This document shows positions 26,672-35,463 of a stretch of DNA of 64,000 bases, piece after piece. Each line of letters opens with the position of its first letter. Position 1 is the first letter of the stretch. This stretch comes from an uncultured Sphingobacteriaceae bacterium. GTDB lineage: Bacteria; Bacteroidota; Bacteroidia; Sphingobacteriales; Sphingobacteriaceae. A model generated the notes under the pieces. The model saw only the letters and a list, made by a program, of their open reading frames with translations, searched no databases and had not been told where the DNA came from. The stretch is taken from positions 124,001-188,000 of the forward strand of contig CAMLLO010000004.1 in the NCBI GenBank assembly GCA_946480915.1, in the 5' to 3' direction. Both the position numbers and the translations under genes were made by a program.

Positions 26672-27685
26672 ATGATTGTCAGCTATTGCCCGTTCGAGTT
26701 AAGCCTTAAGTATCCGTTTAGCATCTCAGGCTTTTCTCGAACATCTACACCCATCATGATCGTCGAGCTAAATCATGAAGGGTTCAAAGGACTTGGAGAA
26801 GCATCGATGGTGCCTTATATGGGAGAGAGCATTGAAACGGCGAAGCGGTTCCTGTCAAAAGTGGATCTTGGGTGGTTGAAATACCCTTTCAATTACGACG
26901 ACACAATTAGGTATCTGGACACTATCGAAGCTGGTCATCCAGCTATCAAGGCCGGTATTGATATAGCTTTGCATGATTTAGAGGGGAAGATAAACAACAC
27001 GCCCTGCTACCGTCTATTCGGATCAGATCCGCAGAGAATGCCTTTAACTTCGGTCACTATCGGAATGGACTCGTCCGAGATTATTATTAAAAAAGTAATG
27101 GAGGCGGACTTGGCCCGGGTGCTTAAAGTGAAGCTGGGGGCGGAAGAAGATAAGAATTTGATCGAGACGATTCGTTCTGTTAGCAATAAACCCATTTACG
27201 TAGACGCCAACCAGGGCTGGACCAATAAAGAAAAAGCGCTCGATTTTATTTATTGGTTAAAAGAAAATGGTGTAGAGCTGATAGAGCAACCCATGTTGAA
27301 GACAGATATACAATCTAACGCGTGGCTGACAGAGAGAAGTCCGCTTCCGATTATAGCAGATGAATCTGTACAACGTTTTCGGGATTTACAATTTGTAAAG
27401 GATGCCTATCATGGTATTAATGTAAAATTAATGAAGAGTGCAGGCATGCATGAAGCTTTTTTGATGATTAGGCGAGCGAGGGAATTGAATTTGAAAGTTT
27501 TGATAGGCTGCATGAGTGAAACAAGCATTGCAACCCTGGCCGCCGCTGCCTTAGCTCCCCTTTGCGATTGGGCCGATATTGACGGACCATTTTTAACCAG
27601 TAATAATCCTTTTGCTATGCCTGACTTTAAAAATGGGCGATGGGTGTTGACGGAAAAGGCTGGTTTAGGATTGGCTGAGGAATAG
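26672..27685 (+). CDS. L-Ala-D/L-Glu (dipeptide) epimerase, enolase superfamily
   Basis: 337 residues. The enolase-superfamily active site of dipeptide epimerases is complete: KxK with Lys152 and Lys154 (VLKVKLG), metal ligands Asp178 (IYVDANQGW), Glu205 (LIEQPM) and Asp230 (IIADES), and the opposing Lys252 (INVKLMKSAG). The C-terminal DID-like motif is DIDGPFL. The enzyme interconverts L-Ala-D-Glu and L-Ala-L-Glu, allowing re-use of murein peptides in the cytoplasm. That fits the nearby NagZ-like GH3 and peptidases, although these are not in one operon. Confidence 0.93.
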   Translation: MIVSYCPFELSLKYPFSISGFSRTSTPIMIVELNHEGFKGLGEASMVPYMGESIETAKRFLSKVDLGWLKYPFNYDDTIRYLDTIEAGHPAIKAGIDIALHDLEGKINNTPCYRLFGSDPQRMPLTSVTIGMDSSEIIIKKVMEADLARVLKVKLGAEEDKNLIETIRSVSNKPIYVDANQGWTNKEKALDFIYWLKENGVELIEQPMLKTDIQSNAWLTERSPLPIIADESVQRFRDLQFVKDAYHGINVKLMKSAGMHEAFLMIRRARELNLKVLIGCMSETSIATLAAAALAPLCDWADIDGPFLTSNNPFAMPDFKNGRWVLTEKAGLGLAEE

Positions 27686-27791
27686 AAGTCCGCTCACTTA
27701 CTCTTAAACTATTTTCTTTTTAGAACTTAAAACTCTCTCAATTTGTTGGTATTTCAGCGATGAGGTTAGGAGTCTCATTACGGCATCTATA

Positions 27792-28622
27792 ATGCTCCAT
27801 AATTCTTTGATTGTGAATGAATCGGCTATTATCCGGGTTTATTACGAGGACAGAATCAATTCAATTGAATCTATTCTGAAAAAGCCTCGTGGTAAATTCT
27901 CCGAAAAGGATTTTCATAACCTACGTGTTGAAATCAAAAAGGTGAACGCAGTGTCTGAACTTGTTTATCACTGTTCTGTGGATTTTCAAAAGGAGAAGTT
28001 TCTTAAAAGTTTTCAGAATGTTTTCCGCAAGGCTGGTAAAGTCAGAGTCTTAACTCTAGAAATATCGATGCTAAAAAAGCTTCGGGTATCCAGTTTGCTT
28101 AAGAAGTATGTAACCCGATTAAAAAAGCGGCTTGAAAAGCGGAAAGACAGTTTCTTTTCTGTTGTTCGTGGAACTCGTGGAAAACTGCACAAGAGATACG
28201 GCATTATTCTCCCTTTTTTCAACAGGATAGATAAAACTGAGGTGAATCGGTTTTTGGAGATGAAAAGAAGGGAAATAAATGAATTGATAGGAAACAAGGT
28301 TCTAAAAGTGGAAAATGCTCATCAACTTCGCAAGCTGTTGAAGGAGTTTTTTTACACGGCATCTATATTCGAATTGAAAAGTCCATGGTTCAAAGAAATG
28401 GACCATTTTCAGGAGCTACTGGGTAACTGGCATGATGATGACGTGATGGCTGAGTATTTACAAAAGAAGCTGGAAACGGGCAGGCCAAATAACAAAGAAG
28501 TCAATAGTATTAAGACGGTGAAACAGTTGGTGTCTTATGAAGGTCAACAGCTCTTCAAACAAATAAATGTGAGAATAGGAGTCTTTCATCAGCCGAAAGA
28601 ACCCTTAGATATAAGACTTTGA
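27792..28622 (+). CDS. CHAD domain-containing protein
   Basis: 276 residues, strongly helical and Lys/Arg-rich, with the conserved His-containing helices of CHAD domains (FHNLRVEIKKVNAVSEL and AHQLRKLLKEFFYTA, MDHFQELLGNWHDDD). CHAD domains bind polyphosphate through a basic surface. No CYTH domain is attached, and no polyphosphate kinase is in the window. Cytoplasmic; likely associates with polyphosphate granules. Confidence 0.88.
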   Translation: MLHNSLIVNESAIIRVYYEDRINSIESILKKPRGKFSEKDFHNLRVEIKKVNAVSELVYHCSVDFQKEKFLKSFQNVFRKAGKVRVLTLEISMLKKLRVSSLLKKYVTRLKKRLEKRKDSFFSVVRGTRGKLHKRYGIILPFFNRIDKTEVNRFLEMKRREINELIGNKVLKVENAHQLRKLLKEFFYTASIFELKSPWFKEMDHFQELLGNWHDDDVMAEYLQKKLETGRPNNKEVNSIKTVKQLVSYEGQQLFKQINVRIGVFHQPKEPLDIRL

Positions 28623-28680
28623 CAGTAAAACGATAAGCTCTCTTCTGATTTTATGAGCTTACCTTGTGTCACGTTTCTGT

Positions 28681-28941
28681 TTAACTCCCTAATTCTTGCG
28701 ACAGGCTTTTTAACTCTTCCAGCTCCTTGGTATATTCTTCAAATCTTTTACCGTTCCGTTCTTTAAAAGCGCCAAGTTTAAAAGCAACAAATATCATGGC
28801 TGCAGCGATTAAAACAGGAATCAAGGTTTCGATTGAGCCTTCCCAAAACCCCATACGATCAATTTTTCTGGGCAGGAAAGAAAGAGGGAACAGTATAATT
28901 GCACTTAGAATTAATTTCTGAAACTGGGATAAGATCTCCAT
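28681..28941 (-). pseudogene. Truncated membrane protein of an ECF sigma operon
   Basis: The open frame encodes 86 residues with two hydrophobic helices (LILSAIILFPLSFLP, LIPVLIAAAMIFVAFKLGAF) and a polar coiled C-terminus (RFEEYTKELEELKSL). It looks like the C-terminal half of the small membrane protein that often follows ECF sigma genes in Bacteroidota. Its first nine codons are out-of-frame sigma-factor DNA, so the apparent start is accidental: the end of the sigma gene and the start of this gene appear to have been deleted together. It may still be translated as a short membrane protein. Confidence 0.5.
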
Positions 28942-29063
28942 AATTGCAGTACCATTTCCTGGAAAAGATCTTTCTTATCTTCTTCCTGATGGCAATACAA
29001 ATTGGAAACCTTGAACAGAATTCCACGATGCTTATTTATCATCTCGATAAATTCTTTTTCCAT
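28911..29063 (-). pseudogene. 5' remnant of an ECF sigma factor gene
   Basis: From the ATG at 29063 the minus strand reads 50 codons: KEFIEMINKHRGILFKVSNL, then YCHQEEDKKDLFQEMVLQLW and RSYPSFRN, then a stop. This is region 2.1-2.2 of an ECF sigma-70 factor, where intact relatives continue with TWMYRIALN. The rest of the sigma gene (about 110 codons) is missing and the sequence passes straight into a membrane protein fragment, with the junction near 28914-28920. Confidence 0.75.
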
Positions 29064-29238
29064 CTCATTTTTTTGAAGAGTTAGTCGCAGGTGCCCCCGG
29101 AAAATTACAAGATCGGGAAATAAATGATTGTATGACAGTACAATGTAGACGTACTAAAGTTCTGCTTTTTGATTATTTTAGAGTTAACAAAAAGCTCTTG
29201 AGTATTTGCACAGTTCAGGGTTAAATAACCACCGCACC

Positions 29239-30408
29239 ATGAGACGGATTTTGCCAATGATCGTCATATCACAGTTCTTTTGCACTTCGCTGTGGTTTGC
29301 TGGCAACGCAATTATGCCCGACATTGTAAAAAATTTCAATCTCAATCCAGGTTTTTTAGCCCATCTCACCAGTGCAGTGCAATTTGGTTTTGTATCCGGT
29401 ACCTTGGTTTTTGCGCTATTGTCTATCTCGGACCGTTTTTCTCCTTCGCTGGTTTTTTTTATTAGCTCGGTTGTTGCAGGGCTGTTTAATCTTGGAATGA
29501 GTTTCGACGGTATCCACTCAACCGGATTACTGCTAGTTCGGTTTTTCACAGGGTTCTTTCTCGCCGGAATTTACCCGGTGGGAATGAAAATAGCGTCCGA
29601 TTATTACAAGCAGGGTCTTGGAAAATCACTGGGCTTTTTGGTCGGAGCTTTAGTTTTGGGAACAGCATTTCCCCATTTAATAAAAAGTTTTACGGCAGAA
29701 GTTCAGTGGAAGTATGTTGTTTTTTCAACCTCGGCTCTGTCAGCTTCTGGTGGACTTATAATATTTCTTTTTGTTCCAAACGGACCCTACCGCAAGTCAG
29801 TTCAAAAAATCAGTTTTACTGCGTTTTTGAAAGGATTTAAGGATAAAAGTTTTCGTGCTGCTTCAATTGGATATTTCGGACATATGTGGGAGTTATATGC
29901 TTTCTGGGCATTTGTGCCTGTAATATTGAGCAGTTATAACAGGTATTATCCTGAAGCAGACTTAAATGTTCCTTTTTTATCTTTTCTGATAATTGCATCT
30001 GGTGGACTTGCATGTGTTTCCAGCGGTTTACTTTCACAGTATTTTGGAGCGAAGAAAATAGCTACAATCTCCTTGATGTTATCCTGTCTGTGTTGTTTGC
30101 TTTCCCCGCTTTTTCTGTTGAGTAGTTCCGCCTGGCGGCTGATTATTTTCTTGTTTTTTTGGGGCCTTGTGGTGATAGCTGATTCGCCTTTATTTTCAAC
30201 CTTAGTGGCCCAAAATGCCCCGGAAGAAGTTAGGGGAACTTCGCTTACGATCGTTAATTGTATTGGATTTTCGATCACCATCGCCAGCATTCAGATGATT
30301 AATCAGATGTCAATAAACATAGATAGCCGCAATGTTTACATGCTTCTTGCTATAGGGCCCATATTGGGGCTCAGTGCACTGCTTAAAAACAAAGGGGAGG
30401 TCGGTTGA
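29239..30408 (+). CDS. Major facilitator superfamily transporter
   Basis: 389 residues from the ATG at 29239 (a TTG at 29206 would add a polar extension). About twelve membrane helices are evident, beginning ILPMIVISQFFCTSLWFAGN. The first half has the MFS features RFFTGFFLAGIYPVGMKIA and YYKQGLGKSLGF. The motif-A loop is poorly kept, and the substrate is not identifiable. The gene stands alone. The opposite strand just upstream holds the sigma factor remnant. Confidence 0.88.
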   Translation: MRRILPMIVISQFFCTSLWFAGNAIMPDIVKNFNLNPGFLAHLTSAVQFGFVSGTLVFALLSISDRFSPSLVFFISSVVAGLFNLGMSFDGIHSTGLLLVRFFTGFFLAGIYPVGMKIASDYYKQGLGKSLGFLVGALVLGTAFPHLIKSFTAEVQWKYVVFSTSALSASGGLIIFLFVPNGPYRKSVQKISFTAFLKGFKDKSFRAASIGYFGHMWELYAFWAFVPVILSSYNRYYPEADLNVPFLSFLIIASGGLACVSSGLLSQYFGAKKIATISLMLSCLCCLLSPLFLLSSSAWRLIIFLFFWGLVVIADSPLFSTLVAQNAPEEVRGTSLTIVNCIGFSITIASIQMINQMSINIDSRNVYMLLAIGPILGLSALLKNKGEVG

Positions 30409-30458
30409 TTTTATTTGTCGCAGCGCAAGTTCGAAGTCTTTTGTAGGATTAAATTTTA

Positions 30459-30466
30459 TAGATTTG
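30459..30466 (+). promoter_or_regulatory. TAGATTTG promoter box upstream of GH43
   Basis: Exact TAnnTTTG match with a TTTTG element about 15 bases upstream (30439-30443), 61 bases before the chosen ATG at 30528. Confidence 0.45.
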
Positions 30467-30527
30467 TTTATAGCATGCTGAACTAGCGTTTCCGTTGCGT
30501 GCCCTGAACAAATTTTTAAACCGAGAC

Positions 30528-31583
30528 ATGAGATTTTTTCTATTTACATCAATTCTTCTTCCTTTATTTTTCAATACAAGCCTCGCTCAAAAAAGCAAAA
30601 AGGTACCACAGGAGAAAGATATGAGCGCTTACCTGATGGTTTATTTTAAGGATGATACTCATGGATTGTATATGGCACTCAGCAAGGACGGCTACACCTT
30701 TACCGATGTAAACAAGGCCAAACCAATCATAGCCGGCGACACCATTGCATTACAAAAAGGAATTCGGGATCCGCATATATTCCGTGGTCCAGACGGTGTG
30801 TTCTATATGGCGCTAACAGATTTGCACCTTTTTGCAAAAGAAAAAGGCTACCGCGATACAGAATGGGAACGCGATCAAGCCCTTTACGACTGGGGCAACA
30901 ATCGCTCTCTTGTGCTGATGAAATCAACGGATTTGATTAACTGGAAGCACACAATTCTTCGCGTTGATCAGGCGTTTCCGAGTTTGGCCGAAATAGGTTG
31001 TGCCTGGGCTCCGGAAATTACATACGACGAAGTGAAGAAGAAGCTTATGCTTTATTTTACGATGCGCATTAAACACGGACCAACAAAGTTGTATTACACG
31101 TACATGAACGACGAGTTCACCAAGATGGAAACGGAACCAAAGTTATTGTTCGAATACCCCAGGCAAAAACAAGTTCTGGATGCTGACATTACTAAGGTTG
31201 GGAATAAATACCATATGTTCTATGTAGCGCAGGAGGGTAAATCAGGAATAAAACAAGCTGTTTCGGATTCAATAAACACAGGCTATGTATTCGATGACCG
31301 TTGGTACGATCCTGAACCAAAAGCTTGCGAAGCGCCAAATGTTTGGAAGCGTATCGGCACCAATAAATGGGTGTTGATGTACGATATATTTAGTATTACA
31401 CCTCATAACTTTGGGTTCAGCGAAACTTCTGACTTCGTGAACTTCACTAATCTGGGACGGTTTAACGAAGGAGTGATGAAGACCACCAACTTTTCCTCGC
31501 CAAAGCATGGCGCTGTTATTCATTTAACTAAGAAAGAAGCAAAAAGGCTGGCTAAGCGCTGGGGCCTTAAGATGAGATTTTAA
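30528..31583 (+). CDS. GH43 family glycoside hydrolase, secreted
   Basis: 351 residues from the ATG at 30528, which starts a signal peptide (RFFLFTSILLPLFFNTSLA). The five-bladed GH43 catalytic residues are visible: general base Asp81 (GIRDPHIF), pKa-modulating Asp220 (QVLDADITKVG) and general acid Glu268 (ACEAPNVW). GCAWAPEITYD is the typical blade-2 motif. Family members act on arabinan, xylan or galactan side chains; the exact substrate cannot be fixed from sequence by eye. It is separated by 9 kb from the main polysaccharide-degradation region. Confidence 0.88.
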   Translation: MRFFLFTSILLPLFFNTSLAQKSKKVPQEKDMSAYLMVYFKDDTHGLYMALSKDGYTFTDVNKAKPIIAGDTIALQKGIRDPHIFRGPDGVFYMALTDLHLFAKEKGYRDTEWERDQALYDWGNNRSLVLMKSTDLINWKHTILRVDQAFPSLAEIGCAWAPEITYDEVKKKLMLYFTMRIKHGPTKLYYTYMNDEFTKMETEPKLLFEYPRQKQVLDADITKVGNKYHMFYVAQEGKSGIKQAVSDSINTGYVFDDRWYDPEPKACEAPNVWKRIGTNKWVLMYDIFSITPHNFGFSETSDFVNFTNLGRFNEGVMKTTNFSSPKHGAVIHLTKKEAKRLAKRWGLKMRF

Positions 31584-31913
31584 CAGCAGCAAGAGGATGA
31601 CTGCTAATAGTTGAAAGACCTATAAATCTATTCCGATTTTATACCCCGAACCACAGCTCCTGACGCGATGTGCTGCTCGTATAGTGCCATCAATGATCGT
31701 AGGGCCCTAATGGAAATCTTGTGAGGACGTTTGGAGTCCTTGCTCCAGAGATCATGCCTTTCAGAAAAAATCAAACCAAAATTGAGTAGCTGCGTACAAG
31801 CACTCAGCACGATATTAGGTAAGGCCTATATTGTTAATTTACACCAGCTTATAATTATATATTCTTTCGCTCGTTTTCAATGTTATTATTAAGCCTGTTA
31901 ATGGGCATACTCT
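31584..31913. other. 330-bp intergenic region, no supported gene
   Basis: Between GH43 and the DedA gene. The minus strand carries a 60-codon open frame from a GTG at 31810 (segment SLMALYEQHIASG), possibly a decayed fragment, but nothing could be assigned. No terminator with a T run was seen. Confidence 0.5.
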
Positions 31914-32624
31914 ATGGAATACATTCACCCGATTTTAGATTTTCTTCTTCACATTGACACACAGATTGCTGCGATTAGCCAAACCTACCAGGTTTGGACT
32001 TATCTTATACTCTTTCTGATAATTTTTGCCGAAACCGGATTGGTGCTCTTCCCTTTTTTACCCGGCGACCCTCTTTTGTTTGCCGCAGGCGCTGTGGTGG
32101 CGTCTGGCGACAGCGGAATAAATATTTATATTTTGTGCCTTGTATTGTTTATTGCAGCCTTAGCTGGTAATCAAACAAATTATATGATTGGAAGGTACAC
32201 TGGCTCGCGAATATTTAAGCCCGGAAACAGGATATTAAAGCCCGCAAACTACGCCAAAACCCGACTTTTCTTTCGAAAGCACGGAGGAAAAGCAGTTATA
32301 TTCAGTCGCTTTTTTCCGCTTCTGCGAACCTTTGTACCTTTTGTTGCTGGCGTTGGGAAAATGTGCCCCCGTTTATTTTCGATTTATAATTTAATAGGAG
32401 CATTTGTGTGGATAGCCGGTTTTCTTGCTTTAGGGTTTTTGTTCGGAAACCTGACTATTGTTAAAGAAAACTTCGCGGTGTGTACCGCTGCTATATCTGC
32501 TATTACCACTTTGCCTCCTCTGATTGCTGGAATTTCAGCTAAAATTTCTAAGAGAAGAAAAGTGAGCGGTAAAAGCCTGGGCGTTTTACGCCCCCCGAAA
32601 CCCATACTTGAGGTTTGTGATTGA
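31914..32624 (+). CDS. DedA family (SNARE-associated) membrane protein
   Basis: 236 residues. DedA hallmarks: FAETGLVLFPFLPGDPLLF with the acidic re-entrant motif, GNQTNYMIGRYTG, FFRKHGGKAVIFSRFFPLLR (conserved Phe/Arg), FVPFVAGVGKM, and a C-terminal helix. DedA proteins are inner-membrane proteins involved in lipid-carrier (undecaprenyl phosphate) recycling and envelope homeostasis. A strong terminator follows. Confidence 0.94.
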   Translation: MEYIHPILDFLLHIDTQIAAISQTYQVWTYLILFLIIFAETGLVLFPFLPGDPLLFAAGAVVASGDSGINIYILCLVLFIAALAGNQTNYMIGRYTGSRIFKPGNRILKPANYAKTRLFFRKHGGKAVIFSRFFPLLRTFVPFVAGVGKMCPRLFSIYNLIGAFVWIAGFLALGFLFGNLTIVKENFAVCTAAISAITTLPPLIAGISAKISKRRKVSGKSLGVLRPPKPILEVCD

Positions 32625-32647
32625 TTATTGCTAAATGGTCAGGATAG

Positions 32648-32681
32648 AAAAAGGGAAATGCATTATGCGCTTCCCTTTTTT
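32648..32681 (+). terminator. Terminator after the DedA gene
   Basis: Stem AAAAAGGGAA/TTCCCTTTTT with a 13-nt loop followed by TTGG; 24 bases after the stop. Confidence 0.8.
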
Positions 32682-32883
32682 GGTTTAATATCTATACAGC
32701 TTATTGAACGAAATCAAAAAAGATTGCAAATGTTGATTGCTTAATTTGCTCATCGGCACAGCCCTTTGTCGAGCGAATTTATTTGCTTTTTCAAGCCCTA
32801 GACGCTGAAAAAGAGACTTGCATAAAACAATTTTCCACAATTATCTGTAATACAAAATTCCTAAAACATCTACCGACACACAA

Positions 32884-33999
32884 ATGAGATATATTCTGTT
32901 GCTGTTTCCATTAATATTTCATGCCGCAGTAGCCCAACAGAAAGAAAGTACCGTTTCCATTAGCTGCTATGTAAATCCTCAACTATATATTCAGGCGAAT
33001 GTGATCGCTCACGTAAGTGATAAAGCCGGAAATGCTACTTGCAATGGCAAGTACGTCGCTATCAACAACAAAAGCCGAAATTCTTTCTATTACAAAAAAG
33101 GTAATAGCTGGATTGTGGTTAAACCGCAAGGAAAAGCGATTGTCTTGCTTGCCAGCGCTAAAGCTGCTGCTTCAAAATCCCCTTCTGTATTTAAGCTCAC
33201 AGTAAAATATAAGCCCGATGCGTCGGGGAGCATGTCCGCCAAACTCATGGCGATTAGCCAAATGAATGCACAAACCGACAAGGTTCAGGCTCGTGAATTA
33301 GCAGAGTTAAAAGCGCATAATTCAAATACAGAAGAGAAAGCTTCGGGCAAACCTTCTGGTGAAGCTTTAGCAAAACTTGATAAACCTTCTGAAGAGCCGT
33401 CAAGGGCACCGGCTTTAAGTACAAGCAAGGATATAGATGAGAACGTTGCCGAAAAAACGATACCTAAAACGCAATCACCACAAAGTAACCCGAAACCAGC
33501 ACCTGAAAAAAAGAGTACTGTAGCTAAGGCCAAACCTAAAACGCCTCCTAAGCAGAGTAGGCGAGAAACAGGATCTGAAAAACATGAGGTTCGAAACGCT
33601 AAGCAGGCGTCCGCCAACGCTGTTGGAGTGCGTGTCGATTTCGGATCCGGTTTTGCGGGATTGGGCCCGAACCTCAAACACCGATTTAAAAGAAACCTTG
33701 CCCTTGATGCCGCGATCGTATTTTTTGAGGGAGATTTGGTGGGTCTAGGTGCGCAAGTTGAGCAGACTTTTCCTTTAAAAGGTGTTCCTGAGCTTAACTG
33801 GTATGTCGGCATTGGTCCTCAGTTGTTGGTAGCTGACGAGAATACCGATGTTGCTATAGTGCCAGTAACTGGACTGGAGTACAACATTCCAGGTTCACCT
33901 GTAAATTTCAGTTTAGACTGGAGACCTAATTTTTATTTGTCGCCCGACGCAAATGTGCAAACAGGCAGATTTGGTTTGTCGTTTCGGGTTGCGTTTTAA
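32884..33999 (+). CDS. Secreted protein: N-terminal domain, Lys/Pro-rich linker, outer-membrane-like C-terminus
   Basis: 371 residues with signal peptide RYILLLFPLIFHAAVAQ. An N-terminal globular part (about 20-125, with CYVNPQLYIQANVI and NKSRNSFYYKKGNSW) leads into a long Lys/Pro/Ser-rich linker (about 130-235, KPAPEKKSTVAKAKPKTPP). The C-terminal part (about 245-371) looks like barrel strands ending in Phe (GLSFRVAF). The linker would be long enough to span the periplasm or peptidoglycan, so an outer-membrane protein with a periplasmic extension is inferred. No family recognised. Confidence 0.65.
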   Translation: MRYILLLFPLIFHAAVAQQKESTVSISCYVNPQLYIQANVIAHVSDKAGNATCNGKYVAINNKSRNSFYYKKGNSWIVVKPQGKAIVLLASAKAAASKSPSVFKLTVKYKPDASGSMSAKLMAISQMNAQTDKVQARELAELKAHNSNTEEKASGKPSGEALAKLDKPSEEPSRAPALSTSKDIDENVAEKTIPKTQSPQSNPKPAPEKKSTVAKAKPKTPPKQSRRETGSEKHEVRNAKQASANAVGVRVDFGSGFAGLGPNLKHRFKRNLALDAAIVFFEGDLVGLGAQVEQTFPLKGVPELNWYVGIGPQLLVADENTDVAIVPVTGLEYNIPGSPVNFSLDWRPNFYLSPDANVQTGRFGLSFRVAF

Positions 34000-34172
34000 G
34001 TTTTTTTTAGGAAATCAGATGGGTTAATTATTTTAGAAGACCAAGGGCCTCCCCTGTCTTTACTGCCCTCACAGATCTTCACAAATGCCTGAAGATTTTT
34101 TTCAAGGTCACTGATGTTCAGGTCGGGGTTAAGTGAAGCTGCAGCATAGTCAAATAAGTGTTTCTCTTGCAT
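33996..34172 (-). CDS. Small hypothetical protein (58 aa)
   Basis: From the ATG at 34172 the minus strand encodes 58 residues beginning QEKHLFDYAAASLNPDLNIS and ending SSKIINPSDFLKKT, with the stop overlapping the end of the previous gene by 4 bases in convergent orientation. Composition and codon use look protein-like (no runs, balanced charge) and nothing else explains the interval. Not recognised as a family; soluble, cytoplasmic. Confidence 0.45.
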   Translation of the reverse strand: MQEKHLFDYAAASLNPDLNISDLEKNLQAFVKICEGSKDRGGPWSSKIINPSDFLKKT

Positions 34173-34424
34173 GTTGAGCCTCTTTTAAAAAAATTTCTGA
34201 AGACTGAATCCGCGATAAAAGAAAGCTTGCATACTTTGTTTTTCTTGTAAGTCTGTTCAACTCAGCTGTATTGACGTTTGTTGAGGCGGGCACATTACGC
34301 GTGTGCGCATCTCAAAAACTGCCATTGACTCTTGTCAATTGTGGCACTGATGAAAATCAGAGAATAGGATATTATTGTGCTTTATTTTGGGTAAAATACA
34401 TCTCATCTAAAACCTCTATTTCTT

Positions 34425-35318
34425 ATGAAAAAATTATTACTGATTTTGCCGATCGTATGTGTATTGGCCTCTTGTAAAAAGGAAGGCCCAGAGTCCGAAA
34501 AAAAGTACCAGTTTAGCTTTAGCTCAGAATTTAAACAGTCAGAAGGCCCGCTAAGTAAAGCTGCCGGTGAGGTTTCGCAGGAGGGTGACATTTTACAAGA
34601 TTATGTTGAGTCGCTGACCCTTCTTATTTATGATTCGCGAACAGGAGCCAGGGTATTTCAAACAAGGCAACACAGCCGAGATAATCTCTCAAATTTTGGA
34701 ACCATAGGCGGTTCTTTACCTTCAGGATCATATACCGCTAGGTTAATTGGCCATAATGAACTTCAAATGTTTGATACGTATAACCCATCACTGACGTGGC
34801 TGTGGGCCGGAATCGGCGATTTTGGAAACCTATTTATGAAAAAGATTGACTTTACCGTGAATGCTTCTGATATCAGCCAAAGTGTTCGTCTCGAAAGAAT
34901 TAATGCTGGTGTTGAGATAACTGTCGAAGATCCCATACCCGATATTGCGGCTTTTATTAGGGTATCAATTGATCAGGATATTGAGGGTTATTATTTTGCT
35001 GGAAATCATACGTTTGCCAGCAAAATAAAAAATTATCCTTTAACGGACGCCGACAAAGGTTTAAGGGGCAAACAATTTTTATTTTATACATTAAATACCT
35101 TTAAGCCTTTTACGATTAAAATAGCTGCTTTGGACAAAAATATGGTTCCTTTTACAGAGAAGACGATCAGCAACCTGACCGCCTTTCCAAACAGAAAAAT
35201 CCTGTTAAGAGGAGAATTGTTCCCGAAGCATTCCTCAAGTTTTATAGTATCAGTTAATCCAGTTTGGGAAGCACCGTGTCCACCCGTGGTGTTCAGAGAA
35301 AAACAAGCCAGCCTTTAA
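34425..35318 (+). CDS. FimB/Mfa2-like fimbrillin anchor lipoprotein
   Basis: 297 residues. A lipoprotein signal (LLLILPIVCVLASC, Cys17) is followed by a two-domain beta protein. The pattern YVESLTLLIYDSRTG, then LPSGSYTARLIGHNE, then AGVEITVEDPIPD resembles FimB/Mfa2 anchors of type V pili in Bacteroidia, where the lipoprotein caps and tethers the fimbrial stalk. No major fimbrillin gene is adjacent, so it may be an orphan or a related surface adhesin. The assignment rests on pattern resemblance only. Confidence 0.6.
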   Translation: MKKLLLILPIVCVLASCKKEGPESEKKYQFSFSSEFKQSEGPLSKAAGEVSQEGDILQDYVESLTLLIYDSRTGARVFQTRQHSRDNLSNFGTIGGSLPSGSYTARLIGHNELQMFDTYNPSLTWLWAGIGDFGNLFMKKIDFTVNASDISQSVRLERINAGVEITVEDPIPDIAAFIRVSIDQDIEGYYFAGNHTFASKIKNYPLTDADKGLRGKQFLFYTLNTFKPFTIKIAALDKNMVPFTEKTISNLTAFPNRKILLRGELFPKHSSSFIVSVNPVWEAPCPPVVFREKQASL

Positions 35319-35360
35319 GTCAACTTAATAATAGAAGCTGCCAAATATTTTCAGTCCAGC

Positions 35361-35404
35361 CTCGGTTCGTGGAGACACTTGAAAACACGAACCGAGCTTT
35401 TTTG
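35361..35404. terminator. Terminator between convergent genes
   Basis: An 11-bp perfect stem (CTCGGTTCGTG with CACGAACCGAG) is followed by a T run on the plus strand. It ends the fimbrial-type lipoprotein transcript and lies 60 bases from the alkB stop. Confidence 0.85.
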
Positions 35405-35463
35405 CTTGATGTGGCATGAGGGATTTGCTATGATCTTAGTTATCGATAAAGATTCTCATCCTA

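Noticed and set aside
31628..31810. 60-codon minus-strand frame with SLMALYEQHIASG resembling a short helix of glucose-6-phosphate isomerase
   Set aside because: Starts with GTG, matches over about 12 residues only, and lacks neighbouring isomerase motifs; treated as chance or too decayed to name.
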